From Thermomonas fusca DSM 15424 (GTDB taxonomy: Bacteria > Pseudomonadota > Gammaproteobacteria > Xanthomonadales > Xanthomonadaceae), in the NCBI RefSeq assembly GCF_000423885.1, contig NZ_AUIV01000012.1:56454-120453 (forward strand): a stretch of DNA of 64,000 nt, given 5' to 3'. Position 1 is the first letter of the stretch. The number at the start of each line of letters is the position of its first letter. The notes beneath the pieces were generated by a model that had not been told where the DNA came from, searched no databases, and saw only the letters and a list, made by a program, of their open reading frames with translations. Position numbers and translations under genes: made by a program. Shown here in pieces: positions 40,310 through 49,655 of the stretch.

Positions 40310-42034
40310 TCAGGCGTCCTCGGTCACGCGCAGGACTTCCTCGATGGTGGTCTCGCCGCGCAACGCCTTGGCGATGCCGACCTCGTACATCGTCGCCATG
40401 CCGGCCTCGCGCGCGAGGCTCTCGATTTCGTCCATGCCGGCGTGGCGCATCACCGCACGGCGCACCGCGTCGTCCATCACCAGCAACTCCATGATGGTGG
40501 TGCGACCGAGATAGCCGGTGGCCGACAGCGCCGACGGCACCGCGCGGTACAGGAAGATCTCGCCCTGCGGCTGGAAGCGGCGCAGGCCGAATTTCTCGAT
40601 TTCCTCCGGCGAGGCCGGGTACTTCTGCGCATGCACCGGCTCCAGCCGGCGCACCAGCCGCTGGGCCACGATGCCGTTGACGGTGGAGGTGAGCAGGTAA
40701 TCCTCCACCCCCATGTCCAGCAGGCGGGTGATCCCGCCGGCGGCGTTGTTGGTGTGCAGCGTGCTCAGCACCAGGTGGCCGGTGAGCGCGGACTGGATGG
40801 CGATGCGCGCGGTTTCCAGGTCGCGCATCTCGCCGATCATGATGATGTCCGGATCCTGGCGCACGATGCTGCGCAGCGCGCTGGCGAAATCCAGCCCGAT
40901 CGCCGGCTTGGCCTGGATCTGGTTGATGCCCTCGATCTGGTATTCCACCGGGTCTTCGACGGTGATGATCTTGACCTTGGGCGTGTTGAGCCTGCTCAGC
41001 GCGGTGTACAGGGTGGTGGTCTTGCCGGAGCCGGTCGGGCCGGTCACCAGCAGGATGCCGTGCGGCTGCTCCAGCACCTTCTGGAAGCGCGGCATGAACG
41101 CGCTGCCGAAACCCAGCCGCTCGAAATCCAGCACCACCGTCTCGCGGTCGAGCAGGCGCATCACCACCGATTCGCCGTGCGCGGTGGGCACCGTGCTCAC
41201 GCGCAGGTCGAGTTCCTTGCCCTGCACGCGCATCACGATGCGGCCGTCCTGCGGCAGGCGCCGCTCGGCGATGTTGAGCTTCGCCATGATCTTGATGCGG
41301 CTGATGATCGCGGCGGTCAGGTTGGTCGGCGGGCTTTCGCCCTCCTCCAGCACGCCGTCGATGCGGTAGCGCACTTTCAGCCGGTTCTCGAACGGTTCGA
41401 CGTGGATGTCGGAGGCGCGCAGTTCGACCGCGCGCTGGATCAGCAGGTTGACCAGCCGGATCACCGGTGCTTCCGAGGCAAGGTCGCGCAGGTGCTCGAT
41501 ATCGTCGGGCCCGGCTTCGCCTTCCGCGCCTTCGACGATGCCTTCCATCGCGCTGCGGCCCTGGCCGTGCCAGCGTTCGATCAGCTCGTCGATCTCGGAG
41601 CGCACCGCCACTGCAGGGCGCACCGCACGGCCAGCCGCCAGCCGCACCGCCTCCAGCACATAGCCGTCCTGCGGATCGGCCAGCAGCACGTCGATGCCGT
41701 TGGCGTCCGCCGTCACCGGCACCACGTGGAACTGCTGCATGAACTTGACGCCCAGCGCCACCTCTTCGGGCGGCAGTTCCGGCACGTCCCGGGCGCTGCG
41801 CAGCGGCAGCTCCAGCGCGGCCGCGCAGGCCTCGGCATGGTCGCGCTCGGACACCAGGCCCAGCCGTGCCAGCAGGTGCAGCAGGCTGCCGCCATCCTCT
41901 CCATGCAGCCGCCGCGCGCGCGCCAGGTCCGGTTCTTTCAGTTTGCCGCGCTGGAGCAGCAGGGCGACGATGCGTTCGTCCGCATCCGCCTGCAGCGGCT
42001 CAAGCTGAGTTGCAACTGCGTTCACGCACGGCAC
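40310..42034 (-). CDS. gspE: Type II secretion ATPase GspE (XpsE type)
   Basis: GspE powers pseudopilus assembly from the cytoplasmic face. The 574-residue product has an N-terminal N1E/GspL-binding domain and then the ATPase core: Walker A GPTGSGKTT from residue 332, the Asp box ITVEDPVEYQ, Walker B RQDPDIIMIGEMRD and the His box LVLSTLHTNNA. The tetracysteine zinc motif of many GspE proteins is absent; the expected region (RRLEPVHAQKYPASPEEIE) has no Cys. As far as I recall, Xanthomonas XpsE lacks it too. It is the first gene of the gsp operon, after a 118-nt gap that contains the purL terminator. Confidence 0.96.
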   Translation of the reverse strand: MPCVNAVATQLEPLQADADERIVALLLQRGKLKEPDLARARRLHGEDGGSLLHLLARLGLVSERDHAEACAAALELPLRSARDVPELPPEEVALGVKFMQQFHVVPVTADANGIDVLLADPQDGYVLEAVRLAAGRAVRPAVAVRSEIDELIERWHGQGRSAMEGIVEGAEGEAGPDDIEHLRDLASEAPVIRLVNLLIQRAVELRASDIHVEPFENRLKVRYRIDGVLEEGESPPTNLTAAIISRIKIMAKLNIAERRLPQDGRIVMRVQGKELDLRVSTVPTAHGESVVMRLLDRETVVLDFERLGFGSAFMPRFQKVLEQPHGILLVTGPTGSGKTTTLYTALSRLNTPKVKIITVEDPVEYQIEGINQIQAKPAIGLDFASALRSIVRQDPDIIMIGEMRDLETARIAIQSALTGHLVLSTLHTNNAAGGITRLLDMGVEDYLLTSTVNGIVAQRLVRRLEPVHAQKYPASPEEIEKFGLRRFQPQGEIFLYRAVPSALSATGYLGRTTIMELLVMDDAVRRAVMRHAGMDEIESLAREAGMATMYEVGIAKALRGETTIEEVLRVTEDA

Positions 42035-42087
42035 TCCAACGGTCCGTCGCGGACTTTAGCAGGCCGCGGGCCGGCGCCGAAACGACA

Positions 42088-42117
42088 GCGCCCGGTGGCT
42101 TGCGGACCACCGGGCGC
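42088..42117 (-). terminator. Strong stem-loop 3' of purL
   Basis: Perfect 11-bp arms GCGCCCGGTGG (42088-42098) and 42107-42117 flank an 8-nt loop, 35 nt beyond the purL stop in the 118-nt gap before gspE. The downstream side on the minus strand is TGTCGTTTCGG, only weakly T-rich. It probably ends purL transcription. The gspE promoter must lie in or near the same gap, but I cannot name its hexamers. Confidence 0.7.
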
Positions 42118-42152
42118 GTGGAATCACGTCGGTCGAACGAAATTGCGCGAAA

Positions 42153-45100
42153 TCAGCCGACCCACACCCGGGCGTTGCGGAACATGCGCTGCCACGGCGA
42201 ATCCTCCGGCCAGTCGGCAGGCGCCCAGCTGAAGTTGGCGCTGCGCAGGGTGCGCTCGGGGTGTGGCATCAGCAGGGTGGCGCGGCCGTCGCGGCTGGCC
42301 ACGCCGGCGATGCCGTCGGGCGAGCCGTTGGGGTTGGCCGGGTAGCAGTCGGCGATGCGGCCGCCCTCGACGTAGCGCGCGGCCACGTCCACCGCGCCCT
42401 GGTCGATCACGTTGGCGAACACCGCGCGACCCTCGCCGTGCGCCACCGCCACCGGAATGCGCGAGCCGGCCATGCCGCGCAGGAACAGCGACGGCGACTC
42501 GCCCACCTCCAGCAGCGCCAGCCGCGCTTCGTACTGCTCGCTGGCATTGCGCTGGAAGGTTGGCCAGTGCTCCGCGCCGGGGATGATGTCGCGCAGCTGC
42601 GCCATCATCTGGCAGCCGTTGCAGATGCCCAGCGAGAAGCTGTCTTCACGGGCGAAGAAGCCTGCGAACATCTCGCGCAGCGCGGCGCGCTCGAGGATCG
42701 AGGTGGCCCAGCCGCGGCCCGCGCCCAGCACGTCGCCGTAGCTGAAGCCGCCGCAGGCGGCGAGGCCGTGGAAGTCCTTGAGGTCGAAGCGGCCGGCGAT
42801 CAGGTCGCTCATGTGCACGTCGAAGGTATCGAAGCCTGCACGGTCGAAGCCCCAGGCCATCTCGATCTGGCTGTTGACGCCCTGCTCGCGCAGGATCGCC
42901 ACCTTCGGCCGCGCGCCGGTCGAAACGAACGGCGCGGCGACATCTTCGGCGGCATCGAAGCCCAGCACCGGCTGCAGGCCCGGCGCGTCGAAGCGGCGCG
43001 CGGACTCGCGCTCGCTGTCGGCGCCGTCGGGGTTGTCGCGCAGCTTCTGCATCGCGTGGGTGACCGACCACCAGGCGTCGAACAGCTCGTCCCAGCGCCA
43101 CTTCGCCAGCTCGTCGTCGCCGTCGGCGATGCGCACCACCGGCGCGGTGGTGGGCACCGCGATGCGCTGCGCGCACTCGATCAGGCCGTGGCGGGCCACC
43201 AGGTCGGCGAACGCTGCGCGCTCCTCCACCGGCACCTGCACCACCGCGCCCAGTTCCTCGTTGAACAGCACCCGCAGCGGGTCGCCGGTGCGGCCGTCGC
43301 CCCAGCCGTCAAGGCGGATGTCGAGGCCCAGGTGCGAGGTGAACGCCATCTCGCACAGCGCGGCGAACACGCCGCCATCGGAACGGTCGTGGTAGGCCAG
43401 CAGCAGGCCGTCTTCGCGCGCATCGCGGATCAACTCGAACAGAGCGCGCAAGCGCTGCGGATCATCGAGATCGGGCGCTTCGCCGCCGAACGCCGGCAGC
43501 GCGGCGCCGCCGTTGGCTTCCGGGTGGCACTGCGCCAGCACCGAACCGCCCATGCGCTGGCGCCCGCCGCCAAGGCCGATCAGCCACAGCTCGGAGTCGA
43601 CGTCGCGGCGCAGCAGCGGGGTCAGCTGGGCGCGCACGTCCAGCACCGGGGCGAACGCGGACACCACCAGCGACACCGGCGACACCGACTTGTGCGCCTG
43701 GCCGTCGGCCTGGTACTGCGCCTGCATCGACAGCGAATCCTTGCCGACCGGGATGCCGAGCTCCAGCTCCGGGCACAGCTCCATGCCCACGGCTTTCACC
43801 GCATCGAACAGGCGCGCGTCCTCGCCGGCATGGCCGGCCGCGGCCATCCAGTTGGCGGACAGCTTGATCCGGTTGAGCGATTCCAGCGGCGCCGCCATCA
43901 GGTTGGTGACCGCCTCGCCCACCGCCATCCGCGCCGAGGCGGCGGCGTCCAGCAGCGCCAGCGGGGTGCGTTCGCCCACGCTCATCGCTTCGCCGGTGAA
44001 ACCGTCGAAGCCGGAGAACGTGATCGCGCAGTCGGCCACCGGCATCTGCCACGGGCCCACCATCTGGTCGCGCGCGGTCAGGCCACCGACCGTGCGATCG
44101 CCAATGGTGATGAGGAAGGATTTCGCCGCCACCGCCGGGTGCGCCAACACGCGCAGGCCGGCGTCGTGCAGGTCCAGCGCATCGGTGTCCGCCTGCGGCC
44201 AGCGCGGCGGCGCCGGGTGCGCGGTGTCGCGGTGCATCTTCGGCGCCTTGCCGAACAGCACGTCCATCGGCAGATCGATGGCAGGCGGCTGGCCTTCATA
44301 GCCCACCCGCAGGTGTTCCTCGGCGGTGGCGATGCCGACCACCGCGAACGGGCAGCGCTCGCGCGCGCACAACGCGGCGAACTCGGCCACCCGCGACTGC
44401 GCCACGCCCAGCACGTAGCGTTCCTGCGATTCGTTGCACCACAGCTGCATCGGCGACAGCGAGGGGTCGTCCTTCGGCACCTTGCCGAGGTCGATCACGC
44501 CGCCCACGCCGAAGTCGTGCAGGATCTCCGGGATCGCGTTGGACAGGCCGCCCGCGCCGACATCGTGGATGCACAGGATCGGGTTGTCGGCACCGCGCGC
44601 CACGCAGCGGTCGATGACCTCTTGCGCGCGCCGCTCCATCTCCGGGTTGTCGCGCTGCACCGAGGCGAAATCCAGGTCTTCGGCGGATTCACCGGAGGCC
44701 ACCGAGCTGGCGGCGCCGCCGCCAAGCCCGATCAGCATCGCCGGGCCACCGAGCACGATCACCGCATCGCCGGGCGACAGCGGCAGCTTGTCGACCTGGC
44801 CGCGATCGATGGCGCCCAGGCCGCCGGCCAGCATGATCGGCTTGTCGTAGGCGCGGGTGAGGCCCTCGCCCTCCGGCAGCTCGAAGCTGCGGAAATAGCC
44901 GGTCAGGTTGGGCCGGCCGAATTCGTTGTTGAACGCCGCCGCGCCCAGCGGGCCGTCGAGCATGATCTCGAAGGCCGAGGCCATGCGCGGGTTTAGCGCG
45001 CGCTGGCCTTCCCACGGCTGCGGCAGCGTGGGGATGCGCAGGTGCGAGACCGAGAAACCGCACAGGCCGGCCTTCGGGCGACCACCGCGGCCGGTGGCAC

Positions 45101-46040
45101 CCTCGTCGCGGATTTCGCCGCCGGCGCCGGTGGAGGCGCCGGGGAAGGGCGCGATCGCGGTCGGGTGGTTGTGGGTTTCCACCTTGATGCAGAACGCCGA
45201 GTTGGTGACCGGCTCGCTGCGGTAACGCTGGGTGTCCGGATCCGGCCGCCAGCGCGACGCGGCATAGCCTTCCACCACCGCGGCGTTGTCGCTGTAGGCC
45301 GACAGCACGTGCTCCGGCGTGCGCGCCTGGGTGTTCTTGATCATCTTGAACAGCGAGACCGGCTGTGGCTGCCCGTCGATGGTCCAGCTGGCGTTGAAGA
45401 TCTTGTGCCGGCAGTGCTCGGAGTTCGCCTGCGCGAACATCATCAGCTCGATGTCGTGCGGGTCTCGGCCCAGCTCGGCGTAGCGGCCACGCAGGTAGTC
45501 GATCTCGTCGTCGGCCAGCGCCAGCCCGAGGCGCGCATTCGCCGCCTCCAGCTGCGCCAGCGGGATCACTTCGACATCGCCCGCGGGCTGCGCGGCGAAC
45601 AGCGCCGCGCCGGCGTCGCGCGCGGCCAGCAGCGACTGGGTCATCGGGTCGTGCAGCAACTTGGCCAGCGCCGCCTGGGTGGCGGCATCGTCCGGCCAGC
45701 CGGTCAGGTCGAGGCGCAGGCCGCGCTCGACGCGCCGCACCGGCAGGCCGGCGCCGCGCAGCAGCTCGGTGGCCTTGCTGGCCCATGGCGACAGCGTGCC
45801 CAGCCGTGGCACCACGAAGCGGCTGACCGCGTCGGCGGCGGCGGCGGCGGCGAAGCCATCCTCCGCCTGCAGGATGCGGCGCAGCGCGGCGGCATCCGGC
45901 GTGGCGCCGGGTTCCGGGTCGATCCAGTAACCGTGCCAGGCCCCGGCGATGCGCAGGCCGGGGACTAGGCTTTGAAGACGGGCTTGCAGGCGGTCGCGGC
46001 GGAATGGCGACAGGGCGGGCGCGCCCTCGAGGACGATCAT
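42153..46040 (-). CDS. purL: Phosphoribosylformylglycinamidine synthase (FGAM synthase), large single-chain form
   Basis: PurL uses glutamine and ATP to convert FGAR to FGAM in purine synthesis. The 1295-residue chain has an N-terminal PurS-like part (MIVLEGAPALSPFRRDRL), a linker, two AIRS-like ATPase halves (for example KVETHNHPTAIAPFPGA-type and DRSDGGVFAALCEMAF) and a C-terminal class I glutaminase with Cys1140 in LGICNGCQMM. The length equals that of the E. coli enzyme. An ATG 30 nt upstream (MSGRPQQ) is in frame. I prefer 46040 because it matches the family start and because TACAAT just upstream of the first ATG could be a -10 element. Confidence 0.97.
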   Translation of the reverse strand: MIVLEGAPALSPFRRDRLQARLQSLVPGLRIAGAWHGYWIDPEPGATPDAAALRRILQAEDGFAAAAAADAVSRFVVPRLGTLSPWASKATELLRGAGLPVRRVERGLRLDLTGWPDDAATQAALAKLLHDPMTQSLLAARDAGAALFAAQPAGDVEVIPLAQLEAANARLGLALADDEIDYLRGRYAELGRDPHDIELMMFAQANSEHCRHKIFNASWTIDGQPQPVSLFKMIKNTQARTPEHVLSAYSDNAAVVEGYAASRWRPDPDTQRYRSEPVTNSAFCIKVETHNHPTAIAPFPGASTGAGGEIRDEGATGRGGRPKAGLCGFSVSHLRIPTLPQPWEGQRALNPRMASAFEIMLDGPLGAAAFNNEFGRPNLTGYFRSFELPEGEGLTRAYDKPIMLAGGLGAIDRGQVDKLPLSPGDAVIVLGGPAMLIGLGGGAASSVASGESAEDLDFASVQRDNPEMERRAQEVIDRCVARGADNPILCIHDVGAGGLSNAIPEILHDFGVGGVIDLGKVPKDDPSLSPMQLWCNESQERYVLGVAQSRVAEFAALCARERCPFAVVGIATAEEHLRVGYEGQPPAIDLPMDVLFGKAPKMHRDTAHPAPPRWPQADTDALDLHDAGLRVLAHPAVAAKSFLITIGDRTVGGLTARDQMVGPWQMPVADCAITFSGFDGFTGEAMSVGERTPLALLDAAASARMAVGEAVTNLMAAPLESLNRIKLSANWMAAAGHAGEDARLFDAVKAVGMELCPELELGIPVGKDSLSMQAQYQADGQAHKSVSPVSLVVSAFAPVLDVRAQLTPLLRRDVDSELWLIGLGGGRQRMGGSVLAQCHPEANGGAALPAFGGEAPDLDDPQRLRALFELIRDAREDGLLLAYHDRSDGGVFAALCEMAFTSHLGLDIRLDGWGDGRTGDPLRVLFNEELGAVVQVPVEERAAFADLVARHGLIECAQRIAVPTTAPVVRIADGDDELAKWRWDELFDAWWSVTHAMQKLRDNPDGADSERESARRFDAPGLQPVLGFDAAEDVAAPFVSTGARPKVAILREQGVNSQIEMAWGFDRAGFDTFDVHMSDLIAGRFDLKDFHGLAACGGFSYGDVLGAGRGWATSILERAALREMFAGFFAREDSFSLGICNGCQMMAQLRDIIPGAEHWPTFQRNASEQYEARLALLEVGESPSLFLRGMAGSRIPVAVAHGEGRAVFANVIDQGAVDVAARYVEGGRIADCYPANPNGSPDGIAGVASRDGRATLLMPHPERTLRSANFSWAPADWPEDSPWQRMFRNARVWVG

Positions 46041-46107
46041 GTCCGGCAGCTGTTGGGGACGGCCCGACATTGTAGCCGAGCCGAACAGGCCCGGCCCGCG
46101 GCGGGGC

Positions 46108-46911
46108 TCAGCCGGCCTTGTTGTCCTTGGCCATCGCGTCCAGCCGCTCCAGCAGCGCATCCGGCGGCAGATAGCCGCCGAGCTGGTGGCCAGCGGCATC
46201 GAGGATCATCGGCGTGCCCTCCAGTCCCATCCGCAGGCCGGCGTTGTACTGCATGTCCACCGGCGAGCGGGTGCACGGTTTTTCCGGCACGGCGCGGTCG
46301 TTCTTGGCGTCGGTCAGCGCCTTGCGCCGATCCGGCGCGCACCACACCGCCACCATCTTGCGGTAGTCGGGGCTGCCGATCCCGGCGCGCGGGAACGCCA
46401 GGTATTCCACCCGGATGCCACGCTTGGTGTACTCGGCGATGTCGGTGTGGAACTTGCGGCAGTAGCCGCATTCCACGTCGGTCAGCACCACCACGGTGTG
46501 CTTGGTGGCGCCGGCCGGGGCATACACGATGCGGTCGGCCTCGGGCAGGGTGGCCAGCACCTGCCGGCGCACCTTGGCCATCGCCTCGTCGCCCAGGTCC
46601 TTGCGGGCGGCGATGTCCAGCAGGTCGCCCTGGAACAGGTACTTGCCGTCGTCGCTGACCCAGATCACCTGGCCACCGGCGATGACTTCGCGGAAGCCCG
46701 GAATCGCCGCCTTGCCGATGGATTCGACCTGGATGCGCGGGTTCAGCACGCGCAGCGCATCGCGCACGCGTGCTTCCGGGGTACCGGCGACGAAGCTGGG
46801 TTCCTTCACCGTCGCTACCGGCTTGGCGGCGGCAGGCGCGGCGGGAGCGGTGGACTGCGCGCAGGCAGACAGGCTGAGGCAGAACAGGGCGGCAAAGACG
46901 AGGCGCTTCAT
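46108..46911 (-). CDS. dsbC: Thiol:disulfide isomerase DsbC, predicted lipoprotein
   Basis: DsbC is the periplasmic isomerase that corrects wrong disulfides. The 267-residue product has the N-terminal dimerisation domain (VRDALRVLNPRIQVESIGK), the YLFQGDLLDIA segment and a thioredoxin domain with active site CGYC (Cys148, Cys151) and the cis-Pro loop EGTPMIL. Its signal peptide ends in a lipobox-like LSAC (MKRLVFAALFCLSLSAC), so it may be lipid-anchored rather than soluble. It lies 67 nt upstream of purL. Confidence 0.93.
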   Translation of the reverse strand: MKRLVFAALFCLSLSACAQSTAPAAPAAAKPVATVKEPSFVAGTPEARVRDALRVLNPRIQVESIGKAAIPGFREVIAGGQVIWVSDDGKYLFQGDLLDIAARKDLGDEAMAKVRRQVLATLPEADRIVYAPAGATKHTVVVLTDVECGYCRKFHTDIAEYTKRGIRVEYLAFPRAGIGSPDYRKMVAVWCAPDRRKALTDAKNDRAVPEKPCTRSPVDMQYNAGLRMGLEGTPMILDAAGHQLGGYLPPDALLERLDAMAKDNKAG

Positions 46912-47010
46912 CGGAACTCCGGATAGGGGCGCTGCATCCGACCGGACCGGGCGCCTTTGGTTCCGCATTCTCGCATGCCGTCCCGGCCGCGACCGGCCGC
47001 CCTCACGCCA

Positions 47011-47973
47011 TCAAGCGCGCGGGTGGTGCTGCGCGTGCAGGTTGCGCAGGCGGTCGCGGGCCACCAGGGTGTAGATCTGGGTGGTGGTCAGGGAACTGTG
47101 GCCCAGCAACATCTGCAGCGCGCGCAGGTCGGCGCCGTGGTTGAGCAGGTGGGTGGCGAAGCTGTGGCGCAGACCGTGCGGGCTGATCTTCGCGGGGTCG
47201 ATGCCGGCCGCCACCGCGCAGCGCTTCACCAGCGCCCAGAACGCCTGCCGGCTGGGCGCGTCGCCGTCTGCCTCGACGAACAGCGCCTGCACCGTCGACG
47301 ACTGGCGAACGCGCGCCAGCAGCGGCGAGCGCGCCTCGCGCAGATAGCGCTCCAGCCAGTGCCGCGATTCCTCCCCCAGCGGCACCAGCCGCTCGCGGCC
47401 GCCCTTGCCGGTCACCCGCAGCACGCCCTGGCGCAGGTTGAGCGCGGTGGCCGGCAGCCCGACCAGCTCGCTTACCCGCAGCCCGGCGGCGTACATCAGC
47501 TCCAGCATCGCGCGGTCGCGCAGACCCGTCGGCGATGTCACGTCTGGGGCGTCCAGCAGTGCCACCACCTGCATTTCCGACAGGGCCTTGGGCAGCAGGC
47601 GCGGCAGCGTCGGCGGCTGCAGCAGGGCGCAAGGATCGTCCTTGCGCGCGCCGCTGCGCAGCGCATGGGCGAAATAGGCGCGCAGGCTGGACAGCAGCCG
47701 CGCGGTGCTGCGCGGCGAGTAGCCGGCCTCGGCGCGCATCGCCAGGCAGGCGAACAGGTCTTCGCGCCGCGCCTGCTCCAGCGGCGGCCGGGCCATCGCG
47801 CGCAGCCAGCGCGCCAGCCCCCGCAGGTCGGCGCGATACGCCGACAGGGTCGCGCGCGACAGCCCGTGCTCGGCCCAAGCCGCATCAAGGAATCGCTCGA
47901 TGCCGGCCGCGTCCTCCTCCGCCAGCGGCGGCAGGCTGCGGGACAACTGGCGGCGGTCGGCGGCGCTGGGCAT
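47011..47973 (-). CDS. xerD: Site-specific tyrosine recombinase XerD
   Basis: XerD, with XerC, resolves chromosome dimers at dif near the division septum. The 320-residue product has an N-terminal SAM-like domain and a catalytic domain with AAGLRVSELVGL (Arg), VTGKGGRERLVPLG (Lys), SPHGLRHSFATHLLNHGADLR (His and Arg; span given in short), LLGHSSLTTTQIYT (His and the nucleophile Tyr). The start MPSAADRRQ is the last plausible ATG before the family core. The assignment to XerD rather than XerC rests on the SSLTTTQIYT ending and is good but not absolute. Confidence 0.92.
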   Translation of the reverse strand: MPSAADRRQLSRSLPPLAEEDAAGIERFLDAAWAEHGLSRATLSAYRADLRGLARWLRAMARPPLEQARREDLFACLAMRAEAGYSPRSTARLLSSLRAYFAHALRSGARKDDPCALLQPPTLPRLLPKALSEMQVVALLDAPDVTSPTGLRDRAMLELMYAAGLRVSELVGLPATALNLRQGVLRVTGKGGRERLVPLGEESRHWLERYLREARSPLLARVRQSSTVQALFVEADGDAPSRQAFWALVKRCAVAAGIDPAKISPHGLRHSFATHLLNHGADLRALQMLLGHSSLTTTQIYTLVARDRLRNLHAQHHPRA

Positions 47974-48055
47974 ATGCGCAAGGGTAGAGCCCCGGCGCGT
48001 TTCCGGCACCTTGCCAGCGCGCAGGCGCGCGCCGCCCCGCCTGTATCCTGTGCCG

Positions 48056-48532
48056 ATGCCCGGACAAGCCCCGCCCGCCCGACGTTTCCCCGCCCTCATC
48101 GGCTGGCGCCTGCTTGCGCTGCTGTACGACCTTTTCCCGATGCTGGCGCTGTGGATGCTGCTGTCCACCGCCTTCACCCTCGGCTACACCTATCTCGGCG
48201 ACCACCCGGCGCAGCAAAACATCGCGCCCTTCAGCACGCTGCAGTGGCTGCTGTGGCTGTGCTGCTGGCTGGCCACCGGCGTGTACGCAACAAACAGCTG
48301 GCGGCGCGGCGGGCAGACGCTGGGGATGCGGCCCTGGCGACTGGAAGTGGTCGCCGCCAACGGCGGCGAACCGACAACGCGCGTGCTGTGGCAGCGCTAC
48401 GCGATGGCCACGCTGTCCCTGCTGGCGGCGGGCCTGGGCTTCTGGTGGGCCTGGGTCGACCGCGAAGGGCTGACCTGGCACGACCACGCCAGCGGGACGC
48501 GCCTGCAGCGGCTTCCGAAACCGGCTGCCTGA
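48056..48532 (+). CDS. RDD family membrane protein
   Basis: The 158-residue protein carries the RDD pattern in its first membrane region (GWRLLALLYDLFPMLALWML). Two further hydrophobic segments lie at about residues 60-75 (STLQWLLWLCCWLATG) and 118-133. Family functions are varied and mostly unknown; some members have been proposed as Na+/H+ antiporters. It is divergent from xerD and convergent with lptG, and is a common neighbour of lptFG in this family. Confidence 0.85.
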   Translation: MPGQAPPARRFPALIGWRLLALLYDLFPMLALWMLLSTAFTLGYTYLGDHPAQQNIAPFSTLQWLLWLCCWLATGVYATNSWRRGGQTLGMRPWRLEVVAANGGEPTTRVLWQRYAMATLSLLAAGLGFWWAWVDREGLTWHDHASGTRLQRLPKPAA

Positions 48533-48557
48533 CGGCGGAGCAGGACTCGCCGGCGGG

Positions 48558-49655
48558 CTAGCTGCTGCGCCGGCGGAACAGCAGCCAGGACACCGTCAGC
48601 ATCACCACCGGCGGCAGCGCGTAGGCGATGCGGTAGTCGAAGCGGAAGATGCCGGCCAGCTCACCGAAAATCCGCTGCAGCACCCAGAAGCCGAGCGCGA
48701 ACACGATGCCGATGAACACCCGCTTGCCGTAGCCGCCACTGCGCAGCGAGCCGAACGCGAACGGGATCGCCGCCAGGCACAGCGCCAGCACGTTGATGGG
48801 ATAGAACCAGCGGCCCCAGTAGATGTCCTCGAGCTCGCCGGCTTCCAGCCCGTTGCGACGGCGATAGTCGATGCTCTGCGCCAGCTCGCGGCTGCCCATG
48901 TTGCGCGGCTTGGTCACGCTGGAGGCCAGCGCGGTCTCGTCCAGCTGCGATTTCCAGTGCTCCTGCGCGCTGCGGCTGCGGCTGACCGACTTGGCGTGGA
49001 AGGTGGTGCGTTCGACACCGCGCAGCTGCCAGCCGCCGGGGCGATGCTCGGCCACATCGACGTTGGCGATCGACTGCAGGCGGCCGTCGCCATCGAACTG
49101 GAACAGGCGCACGCCGCGCAGCTCCAGCCAGCTGTCGCCGCCGCGCTGCTTCTGCTCGCCGCTGCGCGCATTGAGGAACATGTCGCCTTCGCGCGCCCAC
49201 AGACCGCTGTACTTGGACACCACCAGATCGGTGTTGCGCACCGATTTCAGCGCCTGCGCGCGCTCCTCGCCCCACGGCGCCAGGGTCTCGCCGTTCACCA
49301 CCATCAGCAGGGTCAGCAGCGCCAGCGAGGCCGCCACCGACACGCTCAGGCGCCGCCGCGACAGGCCCAGCGCGCGCAGCGCCGTCAACTCGGACGAGGC
49401 CGCCAGCTGGCCCAGGCCGAGCAGCGCACCGATCACCGCCGCGGTCGGGAACAGATTGTAGGCGCGCCACGGGATGCTCAGCCCGGTGACCGCGATCGCG
49501 TGGTTGGCGGTGAAGGCGCCCTTGCCGATGTCGCCGACGCCGTCGGCGAACGCCAGCACCACGTCCAGCCCGAGCAGTACGCCCCAGGCCAGCAAGACGC
49601 TGCCGATCACCGCCCGCGCGATATAGCTGTCGTGCAGCCGCGGCCAGTGTTTCAT
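48558..49655 (-). CDS. lptG: LPS export permease LptG
   Basis: LptG pairs with LptF in the inner-membrane LptB2FG transporter that extracts lipopolysaccharide and pushes it to LptC/LptA. The 365-residue product has six membrane segments (first at YIARAVIGSVLLAWGVLLGLD, last near YALPPVVMLTVSWLLF) with a periplasmic beta-jellyroll between TM3 and TM4 (GDSWLELRGVRLFQFDGDG). The ATG overlaps the lptF stop (ATGA). Confidence 0.96.
   Translation of the reverse strand: MKHWPRLHDSYIARAVIGSVLLAWGVLLGLDVVLAFADGVGDIGKGAFTANHAIAVTGLSIPWRAYNLFPTAAVIGALLGLGQLAASSELTALRALGLSRRRLSVSVAASLALLTLLMVVNGETLAPWGEERAQALKSVRNTDLVVSKYSGLWAREGDMFLNARSGEQKQRGGDSWLELRGVRLFQFDGDGRLQSIANVDVAEHRPGGWQLRGVERTTFHAKSVSRSRSAQEHWKSQLDETALASSVTKPRNMGSRELAQSIDYRRRNGLEAGELEDIYWGRWFYPINVLALCLAAIPFAFGSLRSGGYGKRVFIGIVFALGFWVLQRIFGELAGIFRFDYRIAYALPPVVMLTVSWLLFRRRSS

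Noticed and set aside
42261..44996. 911-codon open frame antisense to purL
   Set aside because: Shadow of PurL with low-complexity translation; no start context or family motif.
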